From NCBI GenBank assembly GCA_031289935.1, contig JAITON010000080.1:1-9601 (forward strand): a DNA stretch of 9,601 nucleotides, read 5' to 3'. The notes below the pieces were generated by a model. The model had not been told where the DNA came from. It saw only the letters and a list, made by a program, of their open reading frames with translations, and did no database searches. This stretch comes from Treponema sp. GTDB taxonomy: Bacteria; Spirochaetota; Spirochaetia; Treponematales; Breznakiellaceae. Of the stretch, positions 1-5,734 are shown one piece after another; position 1 is the first letter of the stretch, and each line of letters opens with the position of its first letter. Position numbers and translations under genes: made by a program.

Positions 1-347
1 CTTGTCGGCCCCGCTTACAACATCGTGATTAAAAATAACCTTGAAATCAATCTGGGACTTGGGCTTGATATGCTTGCGACGCTTTGTTTGTACGAGGCGA
101 ACCCAGCCGGCATGGGCCCGTACAGTATAACAAAAGTATCCTTAACCTCGGATTGGGCGCCGACGTGGGCTTTGTTTTTAACATCGGCGGCCTGATGTAT
201 GCAACTGCGGGCAGCGTTCTTTCCTTCTATTTTTCGCACTATACGTCCGTCCAATCGCGGTATGGTGATTCTTCCGGCTTTACCAGCCCATACTTTAAGT
301 TTGCCGCAAAGCCGTATGTTGGGTTTGGCTTGTATCTTAAGAACTAA
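1..347 (+). pseudogene. 3' end of outer-membrane beta-barrel-like gene, frameshifted
   Basis: The start lies before the window. The frame beginning at base 1 is open to a TGA at 193-195 and gives a barrel-like stretch (GPAYNIVI..., NLEINLGLGLDML). The frame ending in TAA at 345-347 continues in the same style (LNLGLGADVGFVFNIGG, ending KPYVGFGLYLKN), with alternating polar and hydrophobic residues, many Gly and aromatic residues, and an aromatic-rich C-terminus typical of surface barrels. That second frame has a stop at 30-32, so it cannot be the upstream frame. Joining the two needs a one-base loss between about 115 and 150; the A-run in 'aacaaaagt' (139-147) is a likely site. A TTG at 84 could open an 87-aa reading frame but has no ribosome binding site. 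It is either a real decayed gene or a sequencing error. It ends 12 nt before the next gene. No named family is recognised. Confidence 0.55.
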
Positions 348-359
348 GGAGATGAAATC

Positions 360-1316
360 ATGATGAAAAGAATTCGGCTAACGCGGCTGACGATTGCGGC
401 GGCAGCTATACTGTCCCTCGCCGCGTGTTCGGAAAAAGCAATCGATATATACGACTACGCAAAAAACAGCTTCGTCACCGAAACCATTACCGGGCCGCTC
501 CATGTCTTTCTTATCGGGCTTGACGGCTGGGGGTCTTACAGTTTACCCAGGGCCGATATGCCGACTATAAAGCGTATGATGGCAGGGGGCGCCTATTCGC
601 TTACCGCGAGGGCCGTCATGCCGAGCATAAGCTCTCCGAACTGGGCTTCCATGTTTTACGGCAGCGCACCCGCGTTGCACGGCTACACGCAAAACACGGT
701 AAAGCCCACCTTCGATCCGGTCGTTATTGACGAATACGGCTACTACCCGAATATATTCACGCTGCTGCGGAAGATACGGCCGGCCATTTATATAGCCGCG
801 CTCTATGAATGGGGCGGCATTGCCGATTTGTACCCGGCGTCGGTGGTGAATTTTAATCGCGGTATCCCGGACCTTTCGTCGAATCATGGTTCGCTGTCGG
901 TTATAACGAATTATATAACAAGCATCAGTTCCAGGGATTTGACCTTTACCTTTATCCATTTTGACGGGGCCGATCACGCCGGCCATGCCGAAGGGCACAA
1001 TACACCGGCCTATTATGACATGTTGGCGCGGCTCGACAGTTATATCGGGGAAATAGAGCAAAAGGTTATCGACGAAGGAATGATGGATGCTACCGTTTTT
1101 ATACTCTCGGCGGATCACGGCGGAATAAACAAAAGCCATGGCGGGAACACCACCGAAGAACGGCAGATCCCCTTCATTATATATGGAAAGAATATAGCGC
1201 CCGGTACGGTTATCTCCGGCGATATAAACATCTATGATATAGCGCCGACAATCTGCGCCCTATTCGGCATATCGCCGCCGCCGGTATGGTTAGGCCGTTC
1301 TGTCCTACACTATTAG
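360..1316 (+). CDS. Lipoprotein of alkaline phosphatase/type I phosphodiesterase superfamily
   Basis: This 318-aa protein is probably a metal-dependent phosphohydrolase or phosphodiesterase anchored outside the inner membrane. Residues 1-23 are a lipoprotein signal (KR-rich start, hydrophobic core, lipobox LAAC with Cys23). The superfamily's metal and nucleophile motifs are visible in order: D55 in LIGLDGWG; PSISSPNWAS with Ser91 at the nucleophile position, often Thr in relatives; D205-x-x-G-H209; D252-H253 in SADHGG; H260 in SHGG. The C-terminal IYDIAPTICALFGI helix is also typical of the fold. The substrate cannot be read from sequence; nucleotide pyrophosphatase or phosphonoacetate hydrolase-like activity are both possible. 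ATG 360 follows the AAGGAG at 346-351. An ATG directly after it at 363 is an equal alternative. It follows the broken barrel gene closely, as in an operon. Its codons are poorer in GC (frequent ATA) than those of the genes downstream. Confidence 0.85.
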   Translation: MMKRIRLTRLTIAAAAILSLAACSEKAIDIYDYAKNSFVTETITGPLHVFLIGLDGWGSYSLPRADMPTIKRMMAGGAYSLTARAVMPSISSPNWASMFYGSAPALHGYTQNTVKPTFDPVVIDEYGYYPNIFTLLRKIRPAIYIAALYEWGGIADLYPASVVNFNRGIPDLSSNHGSLSVITNYITSISSRDLTFTFIHFDGADHAGHAEGHNTPAYYDMLARLDSYIGEIEQKVIDEGMMDATVFILSADHGGINKSHGGNTTEERQIPFIIYGKNIAPGTVISGDINIYDIAPTICALFGISPPPVWLGRSVLHY

Positions 1317-1340
1317 ACCGGGGCACACGCCCCCCCTGCG

Positions 1341-1392
1341 CCCCGCCCCTGGGGGCCGTTTCCAGGGGCCGTCCCTGGGGGCCGTTCCTGGG
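1341..1392. repeat. 13-bp GC-rich tandem repeat, cluster A
   Basis: There are four units of exactly 13 bp (starts 1341, 1354, 1367, 1380), best described by GGCCGTYCCTGGG. The first unit is degenerate. Partial homology (GGAGCG) continues past 1392. The period is not a multiple of three and the cluster lies outside genes. The same unit recurs at 1509-1560. Confidence 0.7.
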
Positions 1393-1403
1393 GGAGCGCA
1401 GCC

Positions 1404-1428
1404 TGCGGCTCAGCCGGGAGCAGCCGCA
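1404..1428 (+). terminator. Weak candidate terminator hairpin
   Basis: TGCGGCT (1404-1410) and AGCCGCA (1422-1428) form a perfect 7-bp stem with an 11-nt loop, followed by only three T. It lies about 90 nt after the phosphodiesterase gene, and another short hairpin, GGGGC-ACAC-GCCCC, lies at 1320-1333 without any T-run. Either could end or slow transcription, but the short U-tract makes this uncertain. Confidence 0.25.
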
Positions 1429-1508
1429 TTTGGAGTTCCCCGCCAGAGCGTATCGAAGATAGCGGCGGCGGGCTCTACAAGCGCGGCTGCGTAGGGCTCG
1501 CCCCTCGG

Positions 1509-1560
1509 GGCCGCCCCAGAGGGCCGCCCCCAGTGGCCGCCTCTCTGGGGCCGTCCCTGG
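1509..1560. repeat. 13-bp GC-rich tandem repeat, cluster B
   Basis: GGCCG starts at 1509, 1522, 1535 and 1549, giving periods of 13, 13 and 14 bp. The units are variants of the cluster A unit (GGCCGYCCCTGGG). The two clusters are separated by about 115 bp of non-repetitive GC-rich sequence in which no gene is seen. Cluster B ends about 20 bp before the extended -10 element of the MATE gene, so unit changes here could affect that promoter. Confidence 0.65.
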
Positions 1561-1577
1561 TAACTTTCCCGGGCCCC

Positions 1578-1586
1578 TGCTATACT
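1578..1586 (+). promoter_or_regulatory. Extended -10 promoter for the MATE gene
   Basis: TGCTATACT matches the extended -10 pattern TGnTATAAT except for one base. There is no convincing -35 box; the region 17 bp upstream reads TGGTAA. Transcription would begin near 1593, giving a leader of about 36 nt before the ATG at 1629. This promoter falls inside the longer reading frame that opens at GTG 1533, which argues that the true start is the downstream ATG. Confidence 0.5.
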
Positions 1587-1628
1587 CTCTTTATCTTGAT
1601 CAACGAAACACCGGCCCCCCCGCCCTCC

Positions 1629-2972
1629 ATGCTGGACACCTGGAACGGCCGCGCCCTATTCCGCCTTATCTGGCCCCTTATCATAGAGCAGCTCCTGGCC
1701 GTAGCCATGGGGGCCGCCGACACGGTAATGATCAGCATGGTGGGGGAGCACGCGGTCTCGGGGGTGAACATCGTTGATAACATCAACAACCTGCTGATTA
1801 TCGCCTTCTCGGCCCTCTGCACCGGGGGCGCAGTAGTGGCCAGCCAGTATATCGGCCGGCGGGACAGCGCCAACGCTTCGGCGGCGGCCAGGCAGCTCAT
1901 CTACGTGGTGGTCCTGGTCGCGGGGGTCATAACCCTGGCGGCCCTGGCCTTTCGCCGGCCCCTCATCAGCCTGATCTACGGCAGCCTGGAGGCCGGGGTG
2001 ATGGAGGCCGCGGCAGTCTATCTCCTCCTGACATCCCTGTCCTTCCCCTTCCTGGGGGTCTACAATGCCAACGCCGCCCTGTTCCGGGCCGTAGGGAACA
2101 GCCGGATCACCATGCTTATCGCCCTTTTGGTCAACGTGCTGAACATCGGGGGGAACGCCTTCTTCCTCCTGGTCCTCAAGCTCGGGGTATTCGGGGTGGG
2201 CCTCTCCACGCTCATCTGCCGGGTTACGGCGGCGGCCCTCACCACCGCGCTCCTCTACCGGGGCCACGGCCGGCCCCTCTCGCTGGGGGGGCTTTTCAGA
2301 ATCCGCCTGGCCAGGCCCATGATACGGAACATCCTCAACGTCGGGATACCATCAGGGCTGGAGAGTTCCATGTTCCAGCTCGGCCGGCTGCTGACCCAGC
2401 GCATCTTCCCCCTCTTCGGGACCGCCGCCATGGCCGGCAACGCCATCGCCGGGGTGATCAACTCCTTCTCCTTCCAGCCCGGTATGGCCTACGGTATGGC
2501 CCTGGTAACCATCGTGGGCCAGTGCGTGGGGGCCGCCGACTTCAGAGCCGCCCGGAAGGAGACCGCCCGGATCATGCGGCTCACCTACATCACCCTGGTG
2601 GTCATATCCGGGGCCGTCCTGCTTTTCCTGGACCCCCTGATCAGCCTCTTTAGCCTGAGCGCCGAGGCCCACGAATACGCCCGGGTCTTTCTGCAAATCC
2701 ACTGTATTTCCATGATGATCGGCTGGCCCCTGAGTTTCGCCCTGCCTTGCGCGCTCCGGGCCGCGGGGGACGCCCGTTACGTGATGATCGTGGCCACGAT
2801 CTCCATGTGGACCGTCCGGGTGAGCCTGGCCTATATCCTGGTGTTTGCCCTGGACATGGGGCCCCTGGGGGTGTGGCTCGCCATGGGGGCGGACTTTCTC
2901 AGCCGGGGTTCCTGCTACCTGGTCCGCTGGCTCCGGGGCAAGTGGCAGACCAAGCGGGTCATCACGGGCTGA
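1629..2972 (+). CDS. MATE family efflux transporter
   Basis: The 447-aa inner-membrane protein is expected to export cationic drugs or metabolites in exchange for Na+ or H+ (family knowledge). It has the usual MATE length and about 12 hydrophobic segments in two halves. The first half begins near residue 11 (LIWPLIIEQLLAVAMG, then AADTVMISMVGEHAVSG). The second begins near 235 (NVGIPSGLESSMFQLGRLL), and the LRAAGDARYVMIV segment near 376-388 is the typical second-half loop. The specific substrate is not predictable. The frame is open back to GTG 1533, but that extra 32-residue stretch is proline-rich, is partly made of the 13-bp repeats and overlaps the promoter, so ATG 1629 is chosen. No clear ribosome binding site precedes it. 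It appears to be a single-gene unit, flanked on both sides by repeat-filled spacers. Confidence 0.9.
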   Translation: MLDTWNGRALFRLIWPLIIEQLLAVAMGAADTVMISMVGEHAVSGVNIVDNINNLLIIAFSALCTGGAVVASQYIGRRDSANASAAARQLIYVVVLVAGVITLAALAFRRPLISLIYGSLEAGVMEAAAVYLLLTSLSFPFLGVYNANAALFRAVGNSRITMLIALLVNVLNIGGNAFFLLVLKLGVFGVGLSTLICRVTAAALTTALLYRGHGRPLSLGGLFRIRLARPMIRNILNVGIPSGLESSMFQLGRLLTQRIFPLFGTAAMAGNAIAGVINSFSFQPGMAYGMALVTIVGQCVGAADFRAARKETARIMRLTYITLVVISGAVLLFLDPLISLFSLSAEAHEYARVFLQIHCISMMIGWPLSFALPCALRAAGDARYVMIVATISMWTVRVSLAYILVFALDMGPLGVWLAMGADFLSRGSCYLVRWLRGKWQTKRVITG

Positions 2973-2993
2973 ACGCGGTAACGGCCAGGCGGT

Positions 2994-3035
2994 CATCCGG
3001 TCTTACGGGCGTTCCGCGACTAGCGGAACGCAAGT
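2994..3035. repeat. Double-length leader unit of the minisatellite, with perfect hairpin
   Basis: CATCCGGTCTTAC (2994-3006) matches the first 13 bases of the downstream 21-bp unit and lies exactly 42 bp (two periods) before the first full unit. Between them GCGTTCCGC (3009-3017) and GCGGAACGC (3023-3031) form a perfect 9-bp inverted repeat around GACTA. No T-run follows on either strand, so a rho-independent terminator for the MATE gene is possible but not favoured. It looks like a hairpin-bearing first unit of the array. Confidence 0.7.
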
Positions 3036-3323
3036 CATCCGGTCTTACTTCTGACCCATCCGGTCTTACTTCTGACCCATCCGGTCTTACTTCTGACCCA
3101 TCCGGTCTTACTTCTGAGCCATCCGGTCTTACTTCTGACTCATCCGGTCTTACTTCTGACCCATCCGGTCTTACTTCTGACTCATCCGGTCTTACTTCTG
3201 ACTCATCCGGTCTTACTTCTGACCCATCCGGTCTTACTTCTGACCCATCCGGTCTTACTTCTGACTCATCCGGTCTTACTTCTGAGTCATCTGGTCTTAC
3301 TTCTGAGTCATCTGGTCTTACTT
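3036..3323. repeat. 21-bp minisatellite (VNTR), 13 full units plus a partial unit
   Basis: Units begin at 3036 and every 21 bp after that without a single indel; a partial 14th unit starts at 3309. The unit opens CATCCGGTCTTACTTCTGA, and its last two bases vary (CC, GC, CT or GT). The last two full units and the partial one carry CATCTGG instead of CATCCGG, so divergence is concentrated at the gene-proximal edge, as expected when copy-number change happens in the interior. Because 21 is a multiple of three, two frames stay open and would encode heptads (SGLTSDP on +, SEVRPDG on -). There is no start signal for either. The array ends 32 bp before a strong promoter. Confidence 0.95.
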
Positions 3324-3355
3324 GCTGAAGAAAAGTAACAAAAAGTAAAAAACCC

Positions 3356-3384
3356 TTGACAAAAAACTTATTTTGCGCTATCAT
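3356..3384 (+). promoter_or_regulatory. Near-consensus sigma-70 promoter
   Basis: TTGACA (3356-3361), a 17-bp spacer and TATCAT (3379-3384) form an almost ideal housekeeping promoter. An A-rich tract just upstream (about 3328-3353) resembles an UP element. Transcription should start near 3391, about 19 nt before the ATG at 3410, which has GGAGG at 3399-3403. It stands out as the only strongly A+T-rich patch in this GC-rich area. Confidence 0.85.
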
Positions 3385-3409
3385 TTTGAAAAATATATGG
3401 AGGTGCAAT

Positions 3410-4135
3410 ATGGCACATAACGCTGATTGGCTCCCCGCAAGAAGGGAAGACCAATTGGCCATGGCAAGGTCCTGGCTCACGGCGCTGGAGGATAAGGGCG
3501 ATGTCTGGCACGTTCCCCCGGAAGAGGAAACGGCCCTCAATTCCCTGATCGAAAACGCGGGCTACGCGCTCAACAGCGCCAAGGCCGCGAACCGGACGGC
3601 GGAGTCGACCGCCGCGTGTCAGACGGCTTTTGAGGCCCTGACGGCGAAGATGCGGTTTCTTAAGACCCATTACTTCCTTAAACCCCCGCTGACCGACGCG
3701 GATTTCGCGTCCCTGGGTCTCAAGACCGGGGATACGAAGCCCACGCCGATACCCAGGCCCGTCAATCAGCCGGGCATCAAGATTATCCGCTGGGGGCCCC
3801 ACAGTTTCGGCTTCGAGCTCTTTCTGGCCGCCGATATGGGGGGCGGCGACACGGAGCGGGGTATCCGCGTGTACTACGGGCTGTCGGAAACGGGCGCGCC
3901 GGTGACCGGGAAAAAGCCCCTGGCCCAGCATCTGGCCGGCGGGGCGTATCTGCTTTCCGGGCCGCCCCTTACGGCCAATGATCTGCCCAACTCGTTTTTT
4001 ACGCGCCGTAAGAAAGACCTGATCGATCTGCCCCCGGAGGCCTCGGGTAAGATCTGCCACATGGCGGCCCGGTACGAAAACAGCAAGGGCGAGGCCGGCC
4101 CCTTTGGCACGATGATCCAGGCGATCGTCCCCTAG
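3410..4135 (+). CDS. Conserved-type hypothetical protein with C-terminal beta domain
   Basis: This 241-aa protein has no signal peptide or membrane segment, so it is probably cytoplasmic. I do not recognise a named function. The N-terminal 90 residues look helical (DQLAMARSWLTALEDKG, and an Ala-rich stretch around 50-80). The middle (about 90-125) is Pro/Lys/Thr-rich linker. The C-terminal half looks beta-rich and Ig/fibronectin-like, with IIRWGPHSFGFELFLAAD, a DLPNSFFTRRKK segment, and a closing AARYENSKGEAGPFGTMIQA strand pair. That closing motif resembles uncharacterised proteins of gut Bacteroidetes and spirochaetes, by memory only. ATG 3410 is set by GGAGG six bases upstream and by the promoter; an in-frame TTG inside the -35 box is not a start. 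The TAG stop lies inside the palindrome CCCCTAGCTAGGGG (4129-4142). The strong promoter suggests abundant expression. Confidence 0.8.
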   Translation: MAHNADWLPARREDQLAMARSWLTALEDKGDVWHVPPEEETALNSLIENAGYALNSAKAANRTAESTAACQTAFEALTAKMRFLKTHYFLKPPLTDADFASLGLKTGDTKPTPIPRPVNQPGIKIIRWGPHSFGFELFLAADMGGGDTERGIRVYYGLSETGAPVTGKKPLAQHLAGGAYLLSGPPLTANDLPNSFFTRRKKDLIDLPPEASGKICHMAARYENSKGEAGPFGTMIQAIVP

Positions 4136-4152
4136 CTAGGGGCCCGGTTGGC

Positions 4153-4181
4153 TTGCCGCTGCCCGGCTCCTGGCTTATCAG
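4153..4181 (+). promoter_or_regulatory. Candidate sigma-70 promoter for cysS
   Basis: TTGCCG (4153-4158), a 17-bp spacer and TATCAG (4176-4181) each match consensus at four of six positions. The start of transcription would be near 4188, about 25 nt before the cysS ATG. A second -10-like hexamer, TATGCT, lies at 4184-4189 without a -35 partner. Read-through from the strong promoter at 3356 is an alternative. Confidence 0.35.
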
Positions 4182-4212
4182 TTTATGCTACAAAGGTTTA
4201 GATGGAGGTTTC

Positions 4213-5694
4213 ATGGCGCTTACCCTGTACAACACCCTGGGGAGAAAACTCGAAACTTTTAGGCCCCTCGAGCAGGGCCGGGTGGGCCTCTACGGCTGCG
4301 GCCCCACGGTTTACAGCGACGCTCATATCGGGAACCTGCGGCCCTATGTCGTCCACGATATCCTCGGCAGGACCCTGCGCCGCCGGGGTTACGAGCTCCT
4401 CCATGTGATGAATATCACCGACGTGGGCCATCTTTCGGGGGATAACGATGAGGGCGAGGACAAGATGGTGAAAAGCGCCGCCCAGCGGGGGGAAAGCGTC
4501 CTGGAGGTGGCGGATCTTTACACGAGGGCCTTCTTCAGGGACACGGAGCGGATGAATATCCGGCGGCCCGGTGTGGTCTGCAAGGCTACCGAACATATCC
4601 CCGAGATGATTGATCTGATCAAAAGGATCGAGGCCCGGGGTTTTAGCTACGAGGCCGGGGGGAATCTCTACTTCGATATTGCCAAGTTCCCCCGCTATGG
4701 CGACCTGCGATTGCCTGGCGGCGACTCCAGGTCGCCTGGAGGCGACCTGGGGCTGGGCCAAAACCGTACCGGCCTGGACAAAAACAAGCGGAACCCCCAG
4801 GATTTTGCGCTCTGGTTTACCAAAAGCAAGTTCGAAAACCAGGCCCTGGTGTGGGACAGCCCCTGGGGGAGGGGATACCCGGGCTGGCATATTGAATGTT
4901 CGGCCATGAGTATCAAGTACCTGGGGGAACAGTTCGACATCCACGCCGGGGGGGTCGACCACGTGCCCATCCACCATACCAACGAGATTGCCCAGAGCGA
5001 GGCCGCCACGGGGAAGCATCCCTGGGTGCGTTACTGGCTGCACAACGAGTTCCTGGTGATGGACAAGGGTAAGATGAGCAAGTCTAGCGGGGGCTTTATC
5101 ACCCTCCAGAGCTTGATTGACGAGGGCTGGGAGGCTCTGGACTACCGCTACCTGCTCCTTTCGGGGCACTACCGGAGCCAGCTTCAGTTTTCCCGGGAAG
5201 CTTTGGAGGGGGCCCGGAACGCCCGGAAGGCCCTGGGGGACCGTGTTCGCGCCCTGGCGGCGGCTTCTGCGGCCCTGGAAGGCCCGGACGCGCCGCCAGG
5301 CGGCCGCAGGTCGCCGCCAGACGGCCTGAGGGCTTCGGCCCGGGTGGCGGCCTTTGACGCGGCCCTGGACGAGGACCTTTCCACGCCCAAGGCCCTGGCG
5401 GAACTCTGGGGCCTGGTGCGGGACAAGGGCGTAAATCCTCAGGCGGCGCTCCGGGGGGCCCTCGACATGGACACGGTCCTGGGCCTGGGCCTGGCGGAAG
5501 AGGCCGCCGAAGCCATGGGCTTGCCCATGGCAGACCCGGGTTTTGACCGGGAGATCGAGGGGGTTATCGCGGAACGGGCCGCGGCAAAACAGGCCGGGGA
5601 TTATGCCCGGGCCGACGCTCTGCGGGAGGCCCTTAAGGACCGGGGCGTTGTTCTGGAAGACGGTAAGGCCGGCACGGTGTGGCGGCGGTCATGA
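4213..5694 (+). CDS. cysS: Cysteinyl-tRNA synthetase (CysRS)
   Basis: CysRS charges tRNA-Cys with cysteine using ATP in the cytoplasm. The 493-aa protein has the class I signatures: HIGN at 38-41 and KMSKS at 287-291. The zinc ligands are also present: C29 (GCGPTVYSD), C229 (WHIEC), H254 and E258 (HHTNE). It is longer than the about 460 aa usual in E. coli. Two extra stretches stand out. At 163-180 a Gly/Asp/Arg/Pro repeat replaces the region where most CysRS carry a Gly-Ala-Arg-Val motif just before KRNPxDFALW. At 360-373 a Pro/Gly/Arg repeat lies in the linker before the DALR-like C-terminal domain. Both come from 21-bp duplications. ATG 4213 follows GGAGG (4204-4208); the frame is open upstream to 4153 but that part is unrelated to CysRS. 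The sigma gene follows after 40 nt. Confidence 0.95.
   Translation: MALTLYNTLGRKLETFRPLEQGRVGLYGCGPTVYSDAHIGNLRPYVVHDILGRTLRRRGYELLHVMNITDVGHLSGDNDEGEDKMVKSAAQRGESVLEVADLYTRAFFRDTERMNIRRPGVVCKATEHIPEMIDLIKRIEARGFSYEAGGNLYFDIAKFPRYGDLRLPGGDSRSPGGDLGLGQNRTGLDKNKRNPQDFALWFTKSKFENQALVWDSPWGRGYPGWHIECSAMSIKYLGEQFDIHAGGVDHVPIHHTNEIAQSEAATGKHPWVRYWLHNEFLVMDKGKMSKSSGGFITLQSLIDEGWEALDYRYLLLSGHYRSQLQFSREALEGARNARKALGDRVRALAAASAALEGPDAPPGGRRSPPDGLRASARVAAFDAALDEDLSTPKALAELWGLVRDKGVNPQAALRGALDMDTVLGLGLAEEAAEAMGLPMADPGFDREIEGVIAERAAAKQAGDYARADALREALKDRGVVLEDGKAGTVWRRS
4699..4752. repeat. 21-bp in-frame repeat with perfect hairpin inside cysS (element 1)
   Basis: Units start at 4699, 4720 and 4741, each opening GGCGAC; units 1 and 2 agree at 14 of 21 bases and the third is partial. 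CCAGGTCGCC (4727-4736) and GGCGACCTGG (4741-4750) form a perfect 10-bp stem with loop TGGA. It encodes GDLRLPGGDSRSPGGDL at CysRS residues 163-179. The segment from 4726 matches 19 of 24 bases of the repeat in the anti-sigma gene at 6658, in the same reading frame. Confidence 0.85.
5291..5332. repeat. 21-bp in-frame duplication inside cysS (element 2)
   Basis: Bases 5291-5311 and 5312-5332 are a tandem pair agreeing at 17 of 21 positions, both opening CGCCGCCAG. It encodes PPGGRR then SPPDGLR. CAGGTCGCC (5307-5315) with GACGGCCTG (5320-5328) is a degenerate version of the element 1 hairpin (seven normal pairs, one G-T pair, one mismatch, loop GCCA), so this may be an older copy of the same element. 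It sits in the linker ahead of the C-terminal domain. Confidence 0.75.
5512..5531. repeat. 20-bp near-perfect palindrome in cysS
   Basis: GCCATGGGC (5512-5520) and GCCCATGGC (5523-5531) are separated only by TT. It encodes AMGLPMA in the C-terminal domain of CysRS. It may be a chance codon effect, a dimer-protein binding site or a cruciform-prone site; nothing distinguishes these. Confidence 0.6.
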
Positions 5695-5714
5695 AGCGCT
5701 TCTGTAACGCTTCA
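5692..5714 (+). other. Inverted repeat over the cysS stop codon
   Basis: TGAAGCG (5692-5698) and CGCTTCA (5708-5714) are 7-bp arms 9 nt apart, starting at the cysS TGA; an alternative 10-bp palindrome GAAGCGCTTC lies at 5693-5702. No T-run follows, so it is more likely an mRNA hairpin at the cysS-sigma junction, for example setting relative expression, than a terminator. Confidence 0.4.
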
Positions 5715-5734
5715 GGGCCGGGTTTGTTATAAGT

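Noticed and set aside
1533..1628. GTG start giving a longer MATE protein
   Set aside because: The extension covers the 13-bp repeat and the extended -10 promoter, is not MATE-like, and lacks a ribosome binding site.
1317..1628. tRNA or structured RNA gene in the first spacer
   Set aside because: Only short hairpins and the 13-bp repeats are seen; there is no cloverleaf, no T-loop sequence and no CCA end.
3036..3323. CRISPR array
   Set aside because: The 21-bp units are contiguous with no unique spacers, and no cas genes are present.
2747..3328. Plus-strand reading frame of 193 codons with SGLTSDP heptads
   Set aside because: It overlaps the end of the MATE gene in another frame, has shadow-like Gly/Arg/Pro composition before the repeats, and has no start signal.
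2962..3540. Minus-strand reading frame of 192 codons with VRPD-x-SE heptads
   Set aside because: Open mainly because 21 bp is a multiple of three. It has no ribosome binding site, runs antisense through the strong promoter and into the 3410 gene, and its non-repeat part resembles no protein.
4129..4142. CCCCTAGCTAGGGG as a terminator of the 3410 gene
   Set aside because: The palindrome has no loop and no T-run after it, so it is a poor hairpin; it may simply reflect the stop codon context.
4198..5169. Minus-strand reading frame of 323 codons opposite cysS
   Set aside because: A long shadow frame caused by high GC at third codon positions; the plus strand encodes unmistakable CysRS.
5728..5733. 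TATAAG as a -10 box for a separate sigma-factor promoter, possibly leaderless
   Set aside because: No matching -35 was found at a suitable distance and the 40-nt gap to cysS is easily explained by co-transcription; a weak TGTAAC/GTTA ECF-like pair is too loose to call.
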